Position numbers and translations under genes: made by a program
Assembly: GCA_964247055.1 (NCBI GenBank)
Contig: OZ176057.1
Span: forward strand, 4,960,001 to 5,024,000
DNA: 64,000 nt
Reading direction: 5' to 3'
Source: Paragordius varius
Taxonomy: Eukaryota; Nematomorpha
Shown: piece after piece, positions 13,320 through 27,800 of the stretch
How the letters are laid out: every line of letters begins with the position of its first letter
How positions within the stretch are numbered: the first letter of the stretch is position 1
Notes under the pieces: generated by a model
Seen by the model: only the letters and a program-made list of their open reading frames with translations
The model's database searches: none
Told to the model about the DNA's origin: nothing

Positions 13320-14245
13320 GCATAGGTTTAAAAAACCTCTTAAGTTACATTGGATTATATGTTTTTTTCTAATATAACCTAAAAAGTAAATAGCTAAACA
13401 CTTTTTTTGAGCCTTAAACTATGTAAAATGTTGTTTTAAAAACAAACTTTTTAAGTATATAATTTAGTTAAACAAACTTTTTTAAGTCTAAAATTTATAA
13501 AAACTTTTTTTAAGCATAAAATTTAGTTAAACTAACTTTTTTAAGTCTAAAATTCAAAACATAACTTTTTTTAGAAGTCTAACATTTAATTAAAAAATTT
13601 TTTTAAAACTCCAAAATTTAATTTAACAACATTTATTACAAGTCTAAAATTTATTTTTTTACATATGTATATATCTGCTTTATAGTTAGCCTTACCCCCT
13701 AAACCTCCTTCAACAGAACCACGGAGACCAGGTCGACCAATTAACCTAACTTCGTTGGTAAAACTTTCACCTATGATTGAAAATCATTTAAATATTTCCT
13801 GGACTCTATCATATTCTCAAAATGCTGATAATCCAAAAAATGTTGGAAATTCTTCAACTGCAACAACACAACAAAATCTTGTCGTAAGTTGTTTTTTATT
13901 CGTTTGATTTGGTTGTTTTAAATTGTTATAATATTGCTTTATGTTTTTGAAAAGGTTTTGTTTTATTTTTTTAATTTTTTGCTAAAATTGCTTTTTTTAC
14001 GATTTCAAATACTTTAAAACTTATTTATTAAAGAAACAACCATATACTTATCAAATATATATAACTTATTGCTTTATTTTGCGGTATAGAGTTATATATA
14101 GTAAGCTTTTTAATGGTTGCTTATTTCACGTACTATAGTAGGGGGCAATTTGCAACACACAGTAGTGTATGGAAAAAAAAACAAAATGTTTAAGAAACAA
14201 TTATCTCCTTTCTTTTTTCCCATACACTACTGTGTTGCAAATTAT

Positions 14246-14288
<43 letters not shown>

Positions 14289-14986
14289 TAAGATTGCGTT
14301 CATTTAAATTTTAAAAATAAATTTTAAAAATTAGAAAAAACTATATTTTTTTCACTATACAATTATTAAATTTCAACCTTTTTATTTGTCTTTTGTCCTT
14401 GAATTTTTTTTTGATTTTCACTGTATTATGCTGCTTTATTGTGTCTCATTATTATATACGGACTAAACGCAAAAATATAAAGACAAACATTTTTCTTCAA
14501 AAGATATTATCACCCTATTTTTGCTGATATATTTAAATATAACTTATTGTTTTATAATTGAAATAGATGTGTATATTGTTTGTAACACAATCAATTATAT
14601 ATACCATTTACAATTCAAATTCACCCCTGAACAATTCAAAATTACCCTAAAAATAAATTGTGTTTTCGGGCAGCTAATATAACTCATCATTAATATGAAA
14701 TATATCTTATCTTCATGGCATAGTTTATAATTTTTTTCAGTATTATTTTAATTTACAACAAAATTTTATTTTTAAATATATATAAGTAATATTTTAAAAA
14801 AACACATAATTTATTTGAGGGTAATTTGAATACTAAATGGTATATTTTACAATTAATTGAATTGATTATATATGTGGGAAAAATTAAGGTGTGTTGTTTA
14901 AAAAGTACCATGGGAGGGGGTCTTTTGCGGAAAAAAGACATAATTTACCTGTATATTTTTTATGTTTCATCCCCATATATATATAA

Positions 14987-15037
<51 letters not shown>

Positions 15038-18000
15038 TCAATTTTTACTTTATGTTTCATTTTAAAAAATTAACTTTTATTTTTATAAAGGTTCATATTA
15101 TGGCGCTTTATTTGGTTAAGAAATTTACGACACAAGCCTTACTCAATCGCCTTTTAATAAAACCGCACATTAAACAAAATGTCACCAAAAATCTTGGTAA
15201 TTTTTAAATTTATATTTTAATATTTTTCAATTTTTTTTTACTTTTGAAATATTTTTGAAAATTATATTATTATTATTTTGTATCATATTAATTTGTTTTA
15301 TAATCTGTTTTTCGATTAATATATATTTATATATATATATATATGCAGTAGCGTATGGATTAAAACAATATTAGTACATAGAAGAATAAAAAAATGTTTT
15401 ATTTAAATAACAAGGGGATATTATAGATATGTGTATTTACAACTAGGATTGTTTTTTTTAAAAAAAACATTTTTTCATTCTTTTATGGACTAATATTGTT
15501 TTACTCCATACGCTACTGTATATATATTAATTGAGAAATTAATATTATTATATTTTTTTTCTGATTAATATGATATATTTTTGACAAAAAGCAATATCTA
15601 TATATTATATATATATATATGTGAGAATATTTTAAAATAAAAAATTATATTAGCAACATAATAGACACTCTTTTTTTATATTAAATAGGTAAATTATAAT
15701 AAATATTTTTTTTAAAAAAGTAACTTAATTTTGTTCTTAATTTTTTAATACTTTACAATTTTTTTTATATTTTAAATTTTTAATCATTTTTTTAGTTATT
15801 TTAATATTATTGATAAAATATATAAAATAAAATTATTATTTTTTATATTTTTATCAATTTTTCTAACATTTTTTTTTATATATTATTTTTTCAAGTTAAA
15901 CAAAAATTGAAATGCGTTTCCGATGATGTTGATGATGAGATTGCTACAACATGTGTTGGAGTTTCACTTTTATGTCCAGTAAAAAAATATTAATAATTTA
16001 AATTTTTAAAATTTTATGAAAAATTCAAAAATATATTATTAATTAAAGTATTTTAATTAATTTTCATTAACATTTGTTATATTTAGGAATAAAATTATTA
16101 TTATAATTTAATTTTTATGTTTTTTTATTATTTTTACTGTTTATGAAGCCTTATAATTTATATATATGTATATATTTTAATTTGCTTTTAGTTTTTTTAC
16201 TTTTTATTTTATCAAAATTCAAATATATCCTTGAGCAATTCAAATTCACCCTAAAAAATCCTAAAAAATAAATTATAGTTTTTTGGCTAATATAAAATAT
16301 GGGCATAGTTTATTATTTTTTTCAGTATTATATTAATTTTAAACAGAATTTCATATTTTTTAAAAATATAAGTAATTTTTAATCTTAAAATACATATAAT
16401 TTATTATTATGGTGAATTTGAACTTTAAAGGGTAAATTATCTTTTGTTTTGCTTAAATATACCTGTTTTACAGTTTACCGTTTTTAAATTTTTGTCAATC
16501 TAAATTTTTAATTTTTATTAATAATCCAAACATATCTTTATAATTTACTATAATTTATTATAATTTTTATAAATTATAATTTTATTTTTTATTGTTATGA
16601 ATTTAATTTTTATTCCTTTTGGAAAAATTTAACTGTTTTTATTGTGATTAATCATATGTTTTGTTTATATTGATAATAATTTTTAAATTTTGCTATAAAT
16701 TTCAATATATTAATCATTATTTTTTATATACTGTAACGTAATTTTCTTCTTTTATCATAAAAACAATTTTAATCATTATTTTTTATTACTTTTTAATTTT
16801 TGCAAAATTTACTCGTTCGTTACCCTTTTGTAATTGTAAGCCTTTCCTTTTCATTACAAAAACTATTTAAAAAGTTCCAATTATAAATTTTAAATAAATT
16901 AAATTTTATTTGCTTATCATTATATATGCAATTATAATTCAGGTAAAATTATATAAATTTATTATGATATTTGCGATTACTATACAAGTAATTTTTGTTC
17001 AAACGTATAAAAAAATAAAATTAAAAAAGTATAAATAAACAGAAAATCATTCACCAGTTTTTTTTTTGTGGTATAAATTTTTTTAGCTTTCCAAAAGTCG
17101 TATAAATTACCCGAGCCGAGCCCATTCTTGCGATCATTTTCAATGCTTTGATGCGGTCAGTTATTTGGCCATGAATGAAAAAAATGCTAAATGGACATGT
17201 CCCATTTGTTATAAGAGTGCCCCTTATGAAACATTGGCTATAGATACGTATATTAATTATGCATTCTTTTATATTTTTGGATTTGTAGTGTTTTTTATAA
17301 CTTATTGGTATACTTTTTTGAGGTTTTTTCCTCGTAAAATTTGAGCATTTTTACGTTTTTTTGTGTTTCCCCCCCGTAAAATTTGTGTTTTGAGTTAAAT
17401 TAGTTTATAACACACATAAAGCATTGGTTATAACAGTGTTTTTTCCTTCCATATGAATAGTTGTGTATTGTTACCTAGGAATTATTTGCATTAATATTTT
17501 TGAAATTTTTAATTTTTATTGTTATAGAATAGTTTGTAAAAATTTTGTTATTTTGTTGACATATTTAATGTATCATGCTCTTTAAAATTAGTATGTAATA
17601 CTTGCGAATTTGAAAATTTTACGTTTTTAGTATTTATAGGTATCAAAATTTTATGTAAAAAGTTGTTTTTCGCCTTTTTAATATAATAATTTAAAAACTT
17701 GTAAACTCTCTCTAATAATTTGTTTTCCCACAAAAATTTAAAGACAAATATTTTTTTCATAAAGACAACCAACCATACTTTTTAAATCTTGATTTTTTCA
17801 AAACTAACTTAAATAATTGTTAAAAATTGCAAAGTATAAAATAGAGATGTATATTGGTAACACAATCAATTGTGTATTTTACGATTGTAGTTAAATGTTT
17901 TTTTATAGGATAAACTAAGGTTTAAAAAGTACTTTTGATAAACAAAATTGTCTTTATATTATTTTTCACAGTATTTATAAATTATTTTAATTTTTCTGTT

Positions 18001-21000
18001 TTCATTTTTCTAGTTTTTTCCTAAATATTCTGACCACATGTCCTTCAACAGTTCGAGAAATTGAACTAAATGCTGATTCAAGCTGGAAAGCTATTAGTGA
18101 GAATTCATCATCTATCAATTCACAATCTAACACCAGCGCAAATACATTGATTAAAAGGTAATTAATTTATAAAAAAATTGGTTAAAAAATATGTTTTCAA
18201 ATATAAAAGCAATTAAAATAAAGTTAGAATGTGTTTTCTTTTTTATAAAATAAAATATTGGGATTTTTATAAAATTTATGTTTTCAAAGATAAATGCAGT
18301 AAAAATAAAGTTAGAATGTGTTTTCTTTTTATCAATCTAAAAAATTGGTAAAAATTGTTTTTAAAGATGATTCCACTAAAAATAATGCGAGAATATGTTT
18401 TCTTTTTTTATTTATAAAATATTAAGACTTTTTATGAAAAAAAATAGTAAAAATATATTTTCAAATATAAATGCCACTAAAAATAAAGTTAGGATGTGTT
18501 TTCTTTTTTATATATAAAATAAAATATTGGGACTTTTATAAAACGCCGCCGCACACATTAAGTTAAAAAGGTTGATTGATTTAAAAATGTGAGTGAGTAT
18601 ACTGTCTAAAAAAAGAATGGTTAAAAGTTTGATGCACGCATATAAATTACATAGCTTTTAAGGTGTTTTTATTTCTGAAAAAACTTAATTTTATTTGTAC
18701 AATTTATATGATATTAAAAATAAGGAGTGCTTTGATACAAAATCGAGCCTTTTACTCGAAAAATGTGATTTTTTCAAGGACATTCGATAATAGGAAGTCC
18801 CATGGCTTAAAATTGAGTCTCCCTTTTTAATGAAAAAAGTTTGTTTTAAGTTTTAAAAATTGATAATTTTTGTCTGTATGATTGTTTTATTAATAAATAC
18901 CCAACCAATCTATATCTATATTTATACTATTTACAATTCAAATTCACCCTTGAACAATTCAAATTCACTCTAAAAAATAAATTATGAAATTTCAGTCTAA
19001 TATTACTCTCATCATTAAAATTAAATATATTTTTATGGCATGGTTTATTAATGTTTCAGTATTATTTTAATTTTAAACAAAATTTCTTTTTTCTGTAAAT
19101 TATAAAATAGCTAATTTTTAATCTTCAAAAACTCATAATTTATTTTAGGGTGACTTTAAATTGTTCAAGGGGGAATTCGAATTGTTTATATATATATATA
19201 TATATATATACCATTTACAATTCAAATTCACCCTTAAACCATTTAAATTCACCCTTAAATAAATAACATGTTTTTTAAGATTAAAAGTTACCTATATTTA
19301 CTATATTTTTGGAAAAATAAAATTTTGTTTTAAATTAAAATACTGAAAAAATATTAAATTTTGCCATAAAGATATATTTAATATTAATATTATTTATATT
19401 AGAAAAACACATAATGATTAATTTTAGGGTCAATTTAAATTGTTTGAAGGTGACTTTAAATTGTTCAAGGGTGAATTGGACTTTAAGAGTGAATTTGAAC
19501 TGATAATAAATTATGCCATAAAGATATTCATATTAATAATTATTTTTATTAGTTCAAAAACACATAATGAATCATTTTAGGGTGAATTTCAATTTATTGA
19601 AGGTGACTTTAAATTGTTCAAGGGAGAATTTGAATTGTTTGAAGGTCAATTTAAACTGTAAATGGTATATTTGTTTATATATATCTTTATTTAGAAAACA
19701 ACCATCCTATTGTAACACTACTATGGGCAATAATACACAGCAATGTAATAAAAAGTTGAATAGCTCTAACCTTGACCCTTCCTCAACGATCGAAATTATT
19801 GAGGATGAATTGTTATGTAGTAATGAGGGCCAAGAATTGTTGGAAAATTCTAATGAAAAAAATGATAAATTTAATAATGCTAAAACAAGGAATATACCCG
19901 CAAAAAATACCGCTAAAAATAGTTTAAACTGTGCGGCAAAATATACCACTGAAGGTGGGACAGGTAAGATAAACTTTTTTGGATAAAAAATTTGAAAGTG
20001 TAAAACTTTAAAGCTTTTTGTAGTTTTGAAAGTGTTTTTTATCAAAAATTAGTTAAAAAATATATCTTTTTTTGAGAAAAAAATGTGTTTTTTTATCAAA
20101 TTTAAAAAGTTATGGGACTATATATAAATACAGTTTTATCATAATAACACTTTACATTGACTGGTAGCTATATCAAATACAGGGTTTATAGTTGAGTATT
20201 AAATTAATTGTCATATTACATAGACTTGAATAGTATTGTTGATTGTTTACTGTACAATATAAATTTTAAATTCAAAATAACATAATTTTAGAGCATTTAA
20301 ATTACCGTTGATCGTTTGAAATTTACCATATAAAATAATACATATTTATTGCAGGAATATCAAAAATTTACCAATATAAAGTAAATTTTGTATTAATATA
20401 AAAAAAAATAAATTATGTCTGAAAGAAATATTTATTATTACTAATAAATTAATTTAGCCCCAAAACATATATTATTTTTAAGATGCGTTTGATATGTTCA
20501 AGGATAAATTTGAGATGTAAATGGGTAATTAAGGATATTCAAGGGTAATTTTAAAATGATTTAGAGTGAAATTGATATGTTTATGTGTAAAGGGTTATAA
20601 TATTCAAGGGTGAATTTGATATGTTTAAGGGTGCTTTTGAAATGTTCAAGGGTGCATTTGAAATGTATAAGAGCGAATTTCACATGTCTAAGGGTTAATA
20701 TCTAATGTTCAAGAGATATGATATATTCAAGGATGCATTTGAAATGTTCAAGGGTGGTGAGTTTATAATATTTTTGTACATTTGAAATGTCCAAGAGTCG
20801 ATTTAAAATGTTTAAACGTATGTGTTTAAAAATGAATTTTAAATGCTCACGGGTGAATTCTTTATGTTTAAGGCTTTAATATCTAATGTTTAAGGAATAA
20901 ATTTGAAATACAAGTGCAACTTTGAGATGTTTAATGTTGTTCAAAGGTGAATTCTATATATGTGTTTATAACGAGGGAAGAGAAATATTTATCTGAAAAA

Positions 21001-23761
21001 TATTTTGTTTTAGGTGACACGTCAACAACCTTTAGTCAAGATGAGGGACATGACAGTGATATCGTAATACTAAGTAGTAGTTCTGAAGATGATGAAACTA
21101 CTAATCATCACCCTTTAGCGCCTGCAAAAAATTCTCACGCTTCTTATCAAGAAAAAAATGGAAAAATCTCTGAAAAAAACTTACAACAACCTTTCATAAA
21201 ATGTACTACAAAATCTGCAACGTTAAATGAAAATTCACAATCCAATTCGAATTTAGCAGTAAACACTAAAGAAAATGATGGAGAAACCATTATTAACAAA
21301 GCCTCTAATATGGGACTTTCGAATGAAGAATTGGAGAGTTGTGTAATGAACAACGCATTTATGGTTCCCAATCAAGAAACGCAATCAATAGCCCTTAATA
21401 CTAATCAACATTTGGGTAATTTAAATTATCCATTTTTGGGGTAAAAAAAGTTTTAAAATTGAAAATCTAAAATTAATATACTTTGTGTTTTTTTTCTTTG
21501 TATTTTCTAAATACAGTATGCATTTTAATGGTTTTTTAGTTTAAACTATAGTTGGACAATTTGCAAAACACAGTTCTGTATGGAAAAAGAAACAAAATGT
21601 TTAATAAATTATTTCCTTTATTTTCTCCATACACTCATGTAGTGTTGCAGATTGCCCTACTATAGTAATTGTAAAATAAGCAACCATTAAAGTGTATTCT
21701 GTATACCTTTTAAAATTGACTTTTTTATAGCTATATATTAACTTATAACTTATATTTAATATCAATAAAATTATCGCGAAATATATTAAAAATGCAAGCA
21801 TAATCATCAAACAGAATATTAGTTTGTTTTTTTTATAACGTCAATGAAAATTTTATAAACTTTTAATCTTTAGGTTGCCATTTGTTTTTAGTCATTTGAA
21901 AACGAACCGCCTTTAATATTTAAAACTCTGAAAAAATTAAATTTGATTTAAGATAACTTTGATTTTTTTGTTTTTTATACTTTTTTTCTGGATATAATTT
22001 TTAGCTGGAACTACAACCAAATCGTTAGAATCTCAACAAATTTCTAGCTCAGAATCAATTGAAACCAACATTGCGACAATATCGAAATCACCATTAATCA
22101 ATACTACAGAGATTGACACTTTACCAGTTGTTTCAGTGTTGGCAGAAGAAATAATATGCAACAATACTACAAATTTACAAAATCCTTTGAAAGAACCATC
22201 CAATCTGAGTATTTTAGCATCAAACACTACAACAGTTGTACATTCAAGACTTAAACGTTTACGGCAATGTTTAAATGCCCTTGATGATAATCATCAAAAC
22301 GAAAATGATGATACATTTGAAACGGAACAAAGAACAAATAATTTGCCCACTACGGAGAAAAATGGTAATAGTTATTAAAATAAAAAATGTTAAAAAAAGT
22401 ATTTTTTTGGTTTTGTTTAAGTAAATAGTAAATTTTGGGTTTTAAAAAGGAATTTTTATACCCTTTAAAAGGATAAGACGGGAGTTTTAAAAAAAGTGGG
22501 TAATGTTTAAGTAAGTAGTTCATTTTGGGTTTTAAAAAGGAGTTTTTTGGTTTATTTGATAGCTATTGAAAATATAATTCCACAAAAATGTTTTTTTGGT
22601 TTGTTTAAGTAAGTATTTTTTTGGTTTTAAATAAATTTTGGATTTCAAAAACAAATTTTTTGAATTATTTATAGCTCTGGAAAAGATAATTTAATATTTT
22701 ATAAAAAAAGTTTTTGGCTTGTTTAAGTAAGTAAAGTTTTGGTTTATAAAAAGAATATTTTTTGGTTTGTTTAAGTCAGTAAAATTTGGATTTCAAAAAC
22801 AAATTTTTTCGGTTATTTGATAGCTATGGAAAAGTAAATTAAATTTTCAAAAATGTTTTTTCTCGGTTTTTAAAGTAGGAAAAACTAAGATTTGTGGATA
22901 ATTTAGTTTATTTTGTAGCTTTTAAAAAGATTATATAGTTTTGTGTAATTAAAAAAAGTTTTTTCGGTTATCATAAATGTTTTAAAGTAAATTATTGAAA
23001 AAATAATAACAATAAAAAGTTTTTTTCGATTTGTTTATGTAATAAAAGTTTGATTTAGTGAAAAGTTTTTGGGTTATTTTTTATTGTATTATTCTGGATC
23101 GAAGTAAAAATTTTGTCGTTTTTTATACCATTTACAGTTTAAATTTACCCTTAATCATATTAAATTTACCCTCGAACAATTAATCACCCTATATATGATT
23201 AAAAATTACTTTATTTTTTATTTTCAAAAATTTGTTTAAAATTTAAAATATAACCTATGTCAAGATATATTTCATATAAATGATGAGTTATATCAATCCA
23301 ACATATAATATATATATTTTTAGGGTGAATATAAATTGTTCGAAGGTAAATTTTAATTCTAAATGGTATATGTTTGATAACCTAAATTTGTCATTTATTT
23401 AGAGTTAAAAAATTAAATTTGGGAAAAATCTTGTTAATTATGTAGTGTAAAAAATATAAGTGATGGCATATTATTAAAAAATATTATTTCGAAATACATA
23501 TTTATATATATATAAATACGCAAATTTAGAGTTAATTAAATTAAATTACAGTATGTATTTTAATGGTTGATTATTTCACACTATAGTTGGGCAATTTGCA
23601 CAACACAGCAGTGTATGGAAAAAAACAACAAAATGCTGAATAAACAATTATTTCTTTCTTTTTTTTCCATACACTCCTCTGTACTGTTGCAAATTACCAA
23701 CTATAGTGTTGTTAAATAAGCAACTAATAAAATACATTGTATTATCAAATATCAAATAATT

Positions 23762-23812
<51 letters not shown>

Positions 23813-24771
23813 GAAACAAAAACTATATAAACATTCCCAAAATTAATAAATTATCAATTAATATAATTTTTTGTAACTTTTAGCTTATTAATTAGCTACA
23901 TTACAAACTAGTAAAAATAGAAAAAATGTTCATAATTTACTTACTTACCATTTGTTAATTATATTTTTATTAAAAATATACTTTTATCCCAGGGGATGTA
24001 TTGTGCATGTCAAATAGAAACCACCCATGGAAATAAATATAATTTGTTTGCCAATGTATAAAAATCTTTCAGTTTTTTTCCCTATATTTTTCTATATTTA
24101 AGCGTAATTTTTTGTCACAATATTATAGACGACAATATTGATATCAATATGCCCGCGTCCTCTGAAGAATTCACAAATAACCCGACATCTGCTTTACATA
24201 AACAGAATAATCAGGCTAAAAAACATCGAAAACCGACACACCAACGTATACAATCACCGCCCCCATCAAACCTTGAAACACAACTCAAAACTAATGGTAA
24301 AAATAGATAAAATTTAGTAAAAAAATGAAATTATAATTTATTTACAATTTAAATTCCTTGAACAATATGAATTGACTTTAAAAATAAATTTTGTGTTTTT
24401 AAAATTATAAATTACCCATACTTTTATATATATTTTAAAAAATATATTTTGTTTAAATTAAAATAATACTGAAAAAATAATAAACTATACCACAAAGATA
24501 CATTTCATATTAATAGTGAGTTGCATTAGTTCGAAAACGCATAATTTATTTTAGGGTGAATTATTGTTCAAGGGTGAATTTAAACTGCAAATGGTATATC
24601 ATAATAATTACTGTTTAAAAACGAAATGGTGTATACGGTATTAACAAAGTTTTTTGTTTTTTAATGTCGATTGTATGAAAATCAGTATTGTATTTAATTA
24701 TATTTAACCACAAATACTTTGTGGCTGGTAGTTTTCATTGTAATGAAAAAAAGATTAATAATTAGTCAATA

Positions 24772-24806
<35 letters not shown>

Positions 24807-27800
24807 AATATTGATATATCAATAATTTGTTTATACAGTGAAAAATGAAATTATACGGACCAAACGTACAAATACAAGGCCAACTATTTTTTTTAAAGAC
24901 AACCATACTTTTTTAAATCTTAATTTTCCTCATATAATTTTTAATTACAATCGTAAAATATATAATTGATTGTGATACAAATGTAAACTCTTCTATTATA
25001 TACTTTACAGTTTAAAACAGTGTTTTATATAAAGAATCAAGTTATAAAAAGTATGGTTGTCAATCTAAAAATGTTTGTCTTTATATTTTTACGTTTTGTC
25101 CGTATAATTCCAGTTTTTACTGTATATATAGAGAGTTAACTAATGCTTCTTTGAAATGAAGCCATTAATGAGTAATGATAAGTATTTATTTAACTATTTT
25201 TTGTCAGTATTTTAATAAAAATGTTAGTTTTTTTAATTTATTTAATATATTTATATTTTAAAGCCAATTCTGACCCTACCACATTACCTAAAGCCAATAA
25301 CAACAAAAAGCATAAACCGCAAAAGAATTCATCAGATGACAGTGAATGTGAAATTATTAATATTTGTTCGCCCTTGGAATCTCAACCAAATGGTGATTTT
25401 TAACAAAATAAAGATTATTTAACCGTATTTTGGAAAAAAATTTTTTTATCATATTTAAAAATAAATATATTGATTAGTGATTTTCTTAGGTTTTTGGAAT
25501 TTAATAATTGGTTTTGGATAGTTTTTAAATATTTAAATGAAGGAGATGTATATTTAACGGTTTTTTTCAAGCTGTGTATAAAATTTTTATTCCTATATAA
25601 TTTTATTTTTATATATTATTATCTACATTAAAATAATATATATTTAAATTGAAATGAATCCTTTTTTCGCTAAAAAAGAGTTATATGTAATTTTTACCCA
25701 AAATCATTATTTATATTATTGATTTACATTTTATATTAGTTATTAATAGTCAACCAAACATTCTATTACCGCAAACAAATATATCCACTTCACAGAATAA
25801 TATTACTATGGGGTAACTTTTTTAATTTTTTACACTCTGCGATTTAATAGCTATTCTAAATTGCAAATCTAATACAATTAAAATTGAAATTATACGGACA
25901 AAACGGTAAAAATATAAAGACAAATATTTTTTCCTAAAAGACAACCCATACTTTTTAAATCTTGATTTGTTTACATATTACTCTTGTTTTAAACTCCAAA
26001 GTATAAAATAGAGATGTATATTATAAAACTTAATTATATTATGAATGATTTTACTAGGATTAATTTAGGTTTAAAAAACTAAAGTTGTCTTTTAAAAAAA
26101 ATTCCATTTTGTCCATATAATTTTAACAACTCTATATTACATTGATGCCCTCTATATAGTAATGCCATATAATTTGGCTAAAAATTTGTGATTTAACCCT
26201 ATATAATTAAATTTTAATTCGGATAATTAAAAGTATGAAATTACAAATTACGAAAAATCTAAAATTTAGATTACATGATGGTTTTTTTCTGCTAACAAAA
26301 ATAATTATAATTTGGTATTTACAGTAATATAATTTTAATTAATAATTATATCTGTTATTCTTGGGCGAAATTAGCCCCAAAATGTGTTTTTTATTAAACA
26401 AAATGATATAAAACATCAATTATATTAAAAAATATTTTTTAGTATTTCGAAAGTTACGCAAAGTTTATCATCTCTGATTAGCAGTGCTGTGGATAATTCA
26501 CCTATATTTAGTGGACCCTTAAGTCAAACATCCAGCCTTCTATCATATCAAATCCCTAAAAAAATTGGTAAGAATATTACAGTAAAATTAAATTATACTG
26601 TATAAACTGAGGTAAATACAAAAAATTTTTTCACATCAATGAAGATTTAAATTAAAAGGCTGATATTTTACCTAAAGGCAACCATCTATAATAAATTAAT
26701 GTTTTATAATCATTTTAGTATAAAAATATTGTAAATCATGTAATATTTTTACATTTTTTCTTTATAATTTTAATATTTATTGTTAATGGTTACAATATTA
26801 CAATTGGTTCATTAATTTAATGTAATTGCATCTATATTTTGCAACTTAAAACGATAAATAGTATTAAAAAAATGAAAGTTTTAAAAATATGTTGCAAATT
26901 AGATGATTTTTTTTATGATATCTTTATAAAATGATTTTTACTGTATTTAACGAAATTTTATAATTTTAATATTAATTCAAATATAATTATTTTACTACAA
27001 TTATATTTTTTAGGAAATGATATTGATTAAACTTAAAAATTTCCACAATTATTTTTTAATTTTCGTTTTTTTTTCATAAAAGCTCGTAAAGTAGATGAAA
27101 AATGTTCGGAATTACTCATTGCACAATTGGGGAAAACTAAAACCCAAACTGATATTGGGATTTTTCAGCACCCCTCGCCCCTAACAAATTTACCAACAAG
27201 TCCAATGAAAAGTATTACAAGTAAACATAATTTATATATGGAATAGTTTTTTAATTAAATAATTTATAAATTTGAATATACAGTAAAAATTAAAATTATA
27301 ACAAGACAACACCTAAAACTCTATATATATATATATATATATATATTTTAATTATTAAATACCTATTGTATGGGGTGGTCGAAATAGGAGTAAAGAGGTA
27401 TATATTAAAAACATATTAATGTTAAATTTTTTTTGGATTTTGTTGAAATAGATAAACCGTATTCATCATTTATTTTTTTTATGTTTTTTGTAAAATTCTC
27501 TAATCTTTTCTCTTAAATATCAATGATAAAATATAATTTTAATTATATTAGGTGCTATAAATCTTTCTGTTAGTGGTATTTATGGAGGGGCATATACTGT
27601 TTCCACCCTAAATTCAGATATTAATTCCAATAATAATGATAAAAAGATTTTTACAACAAACAAAGAAAACAGTTTGGTTGAACCGATGGATTATATAAAT
27701 AATTTTGAACATGTTAAGGAAACTGTATTAACTCAGGCAAATATATCGCCTCAAAATATTGGAAAACAAGTTTTGTCCACTTCGAATGCAAATATTGATA

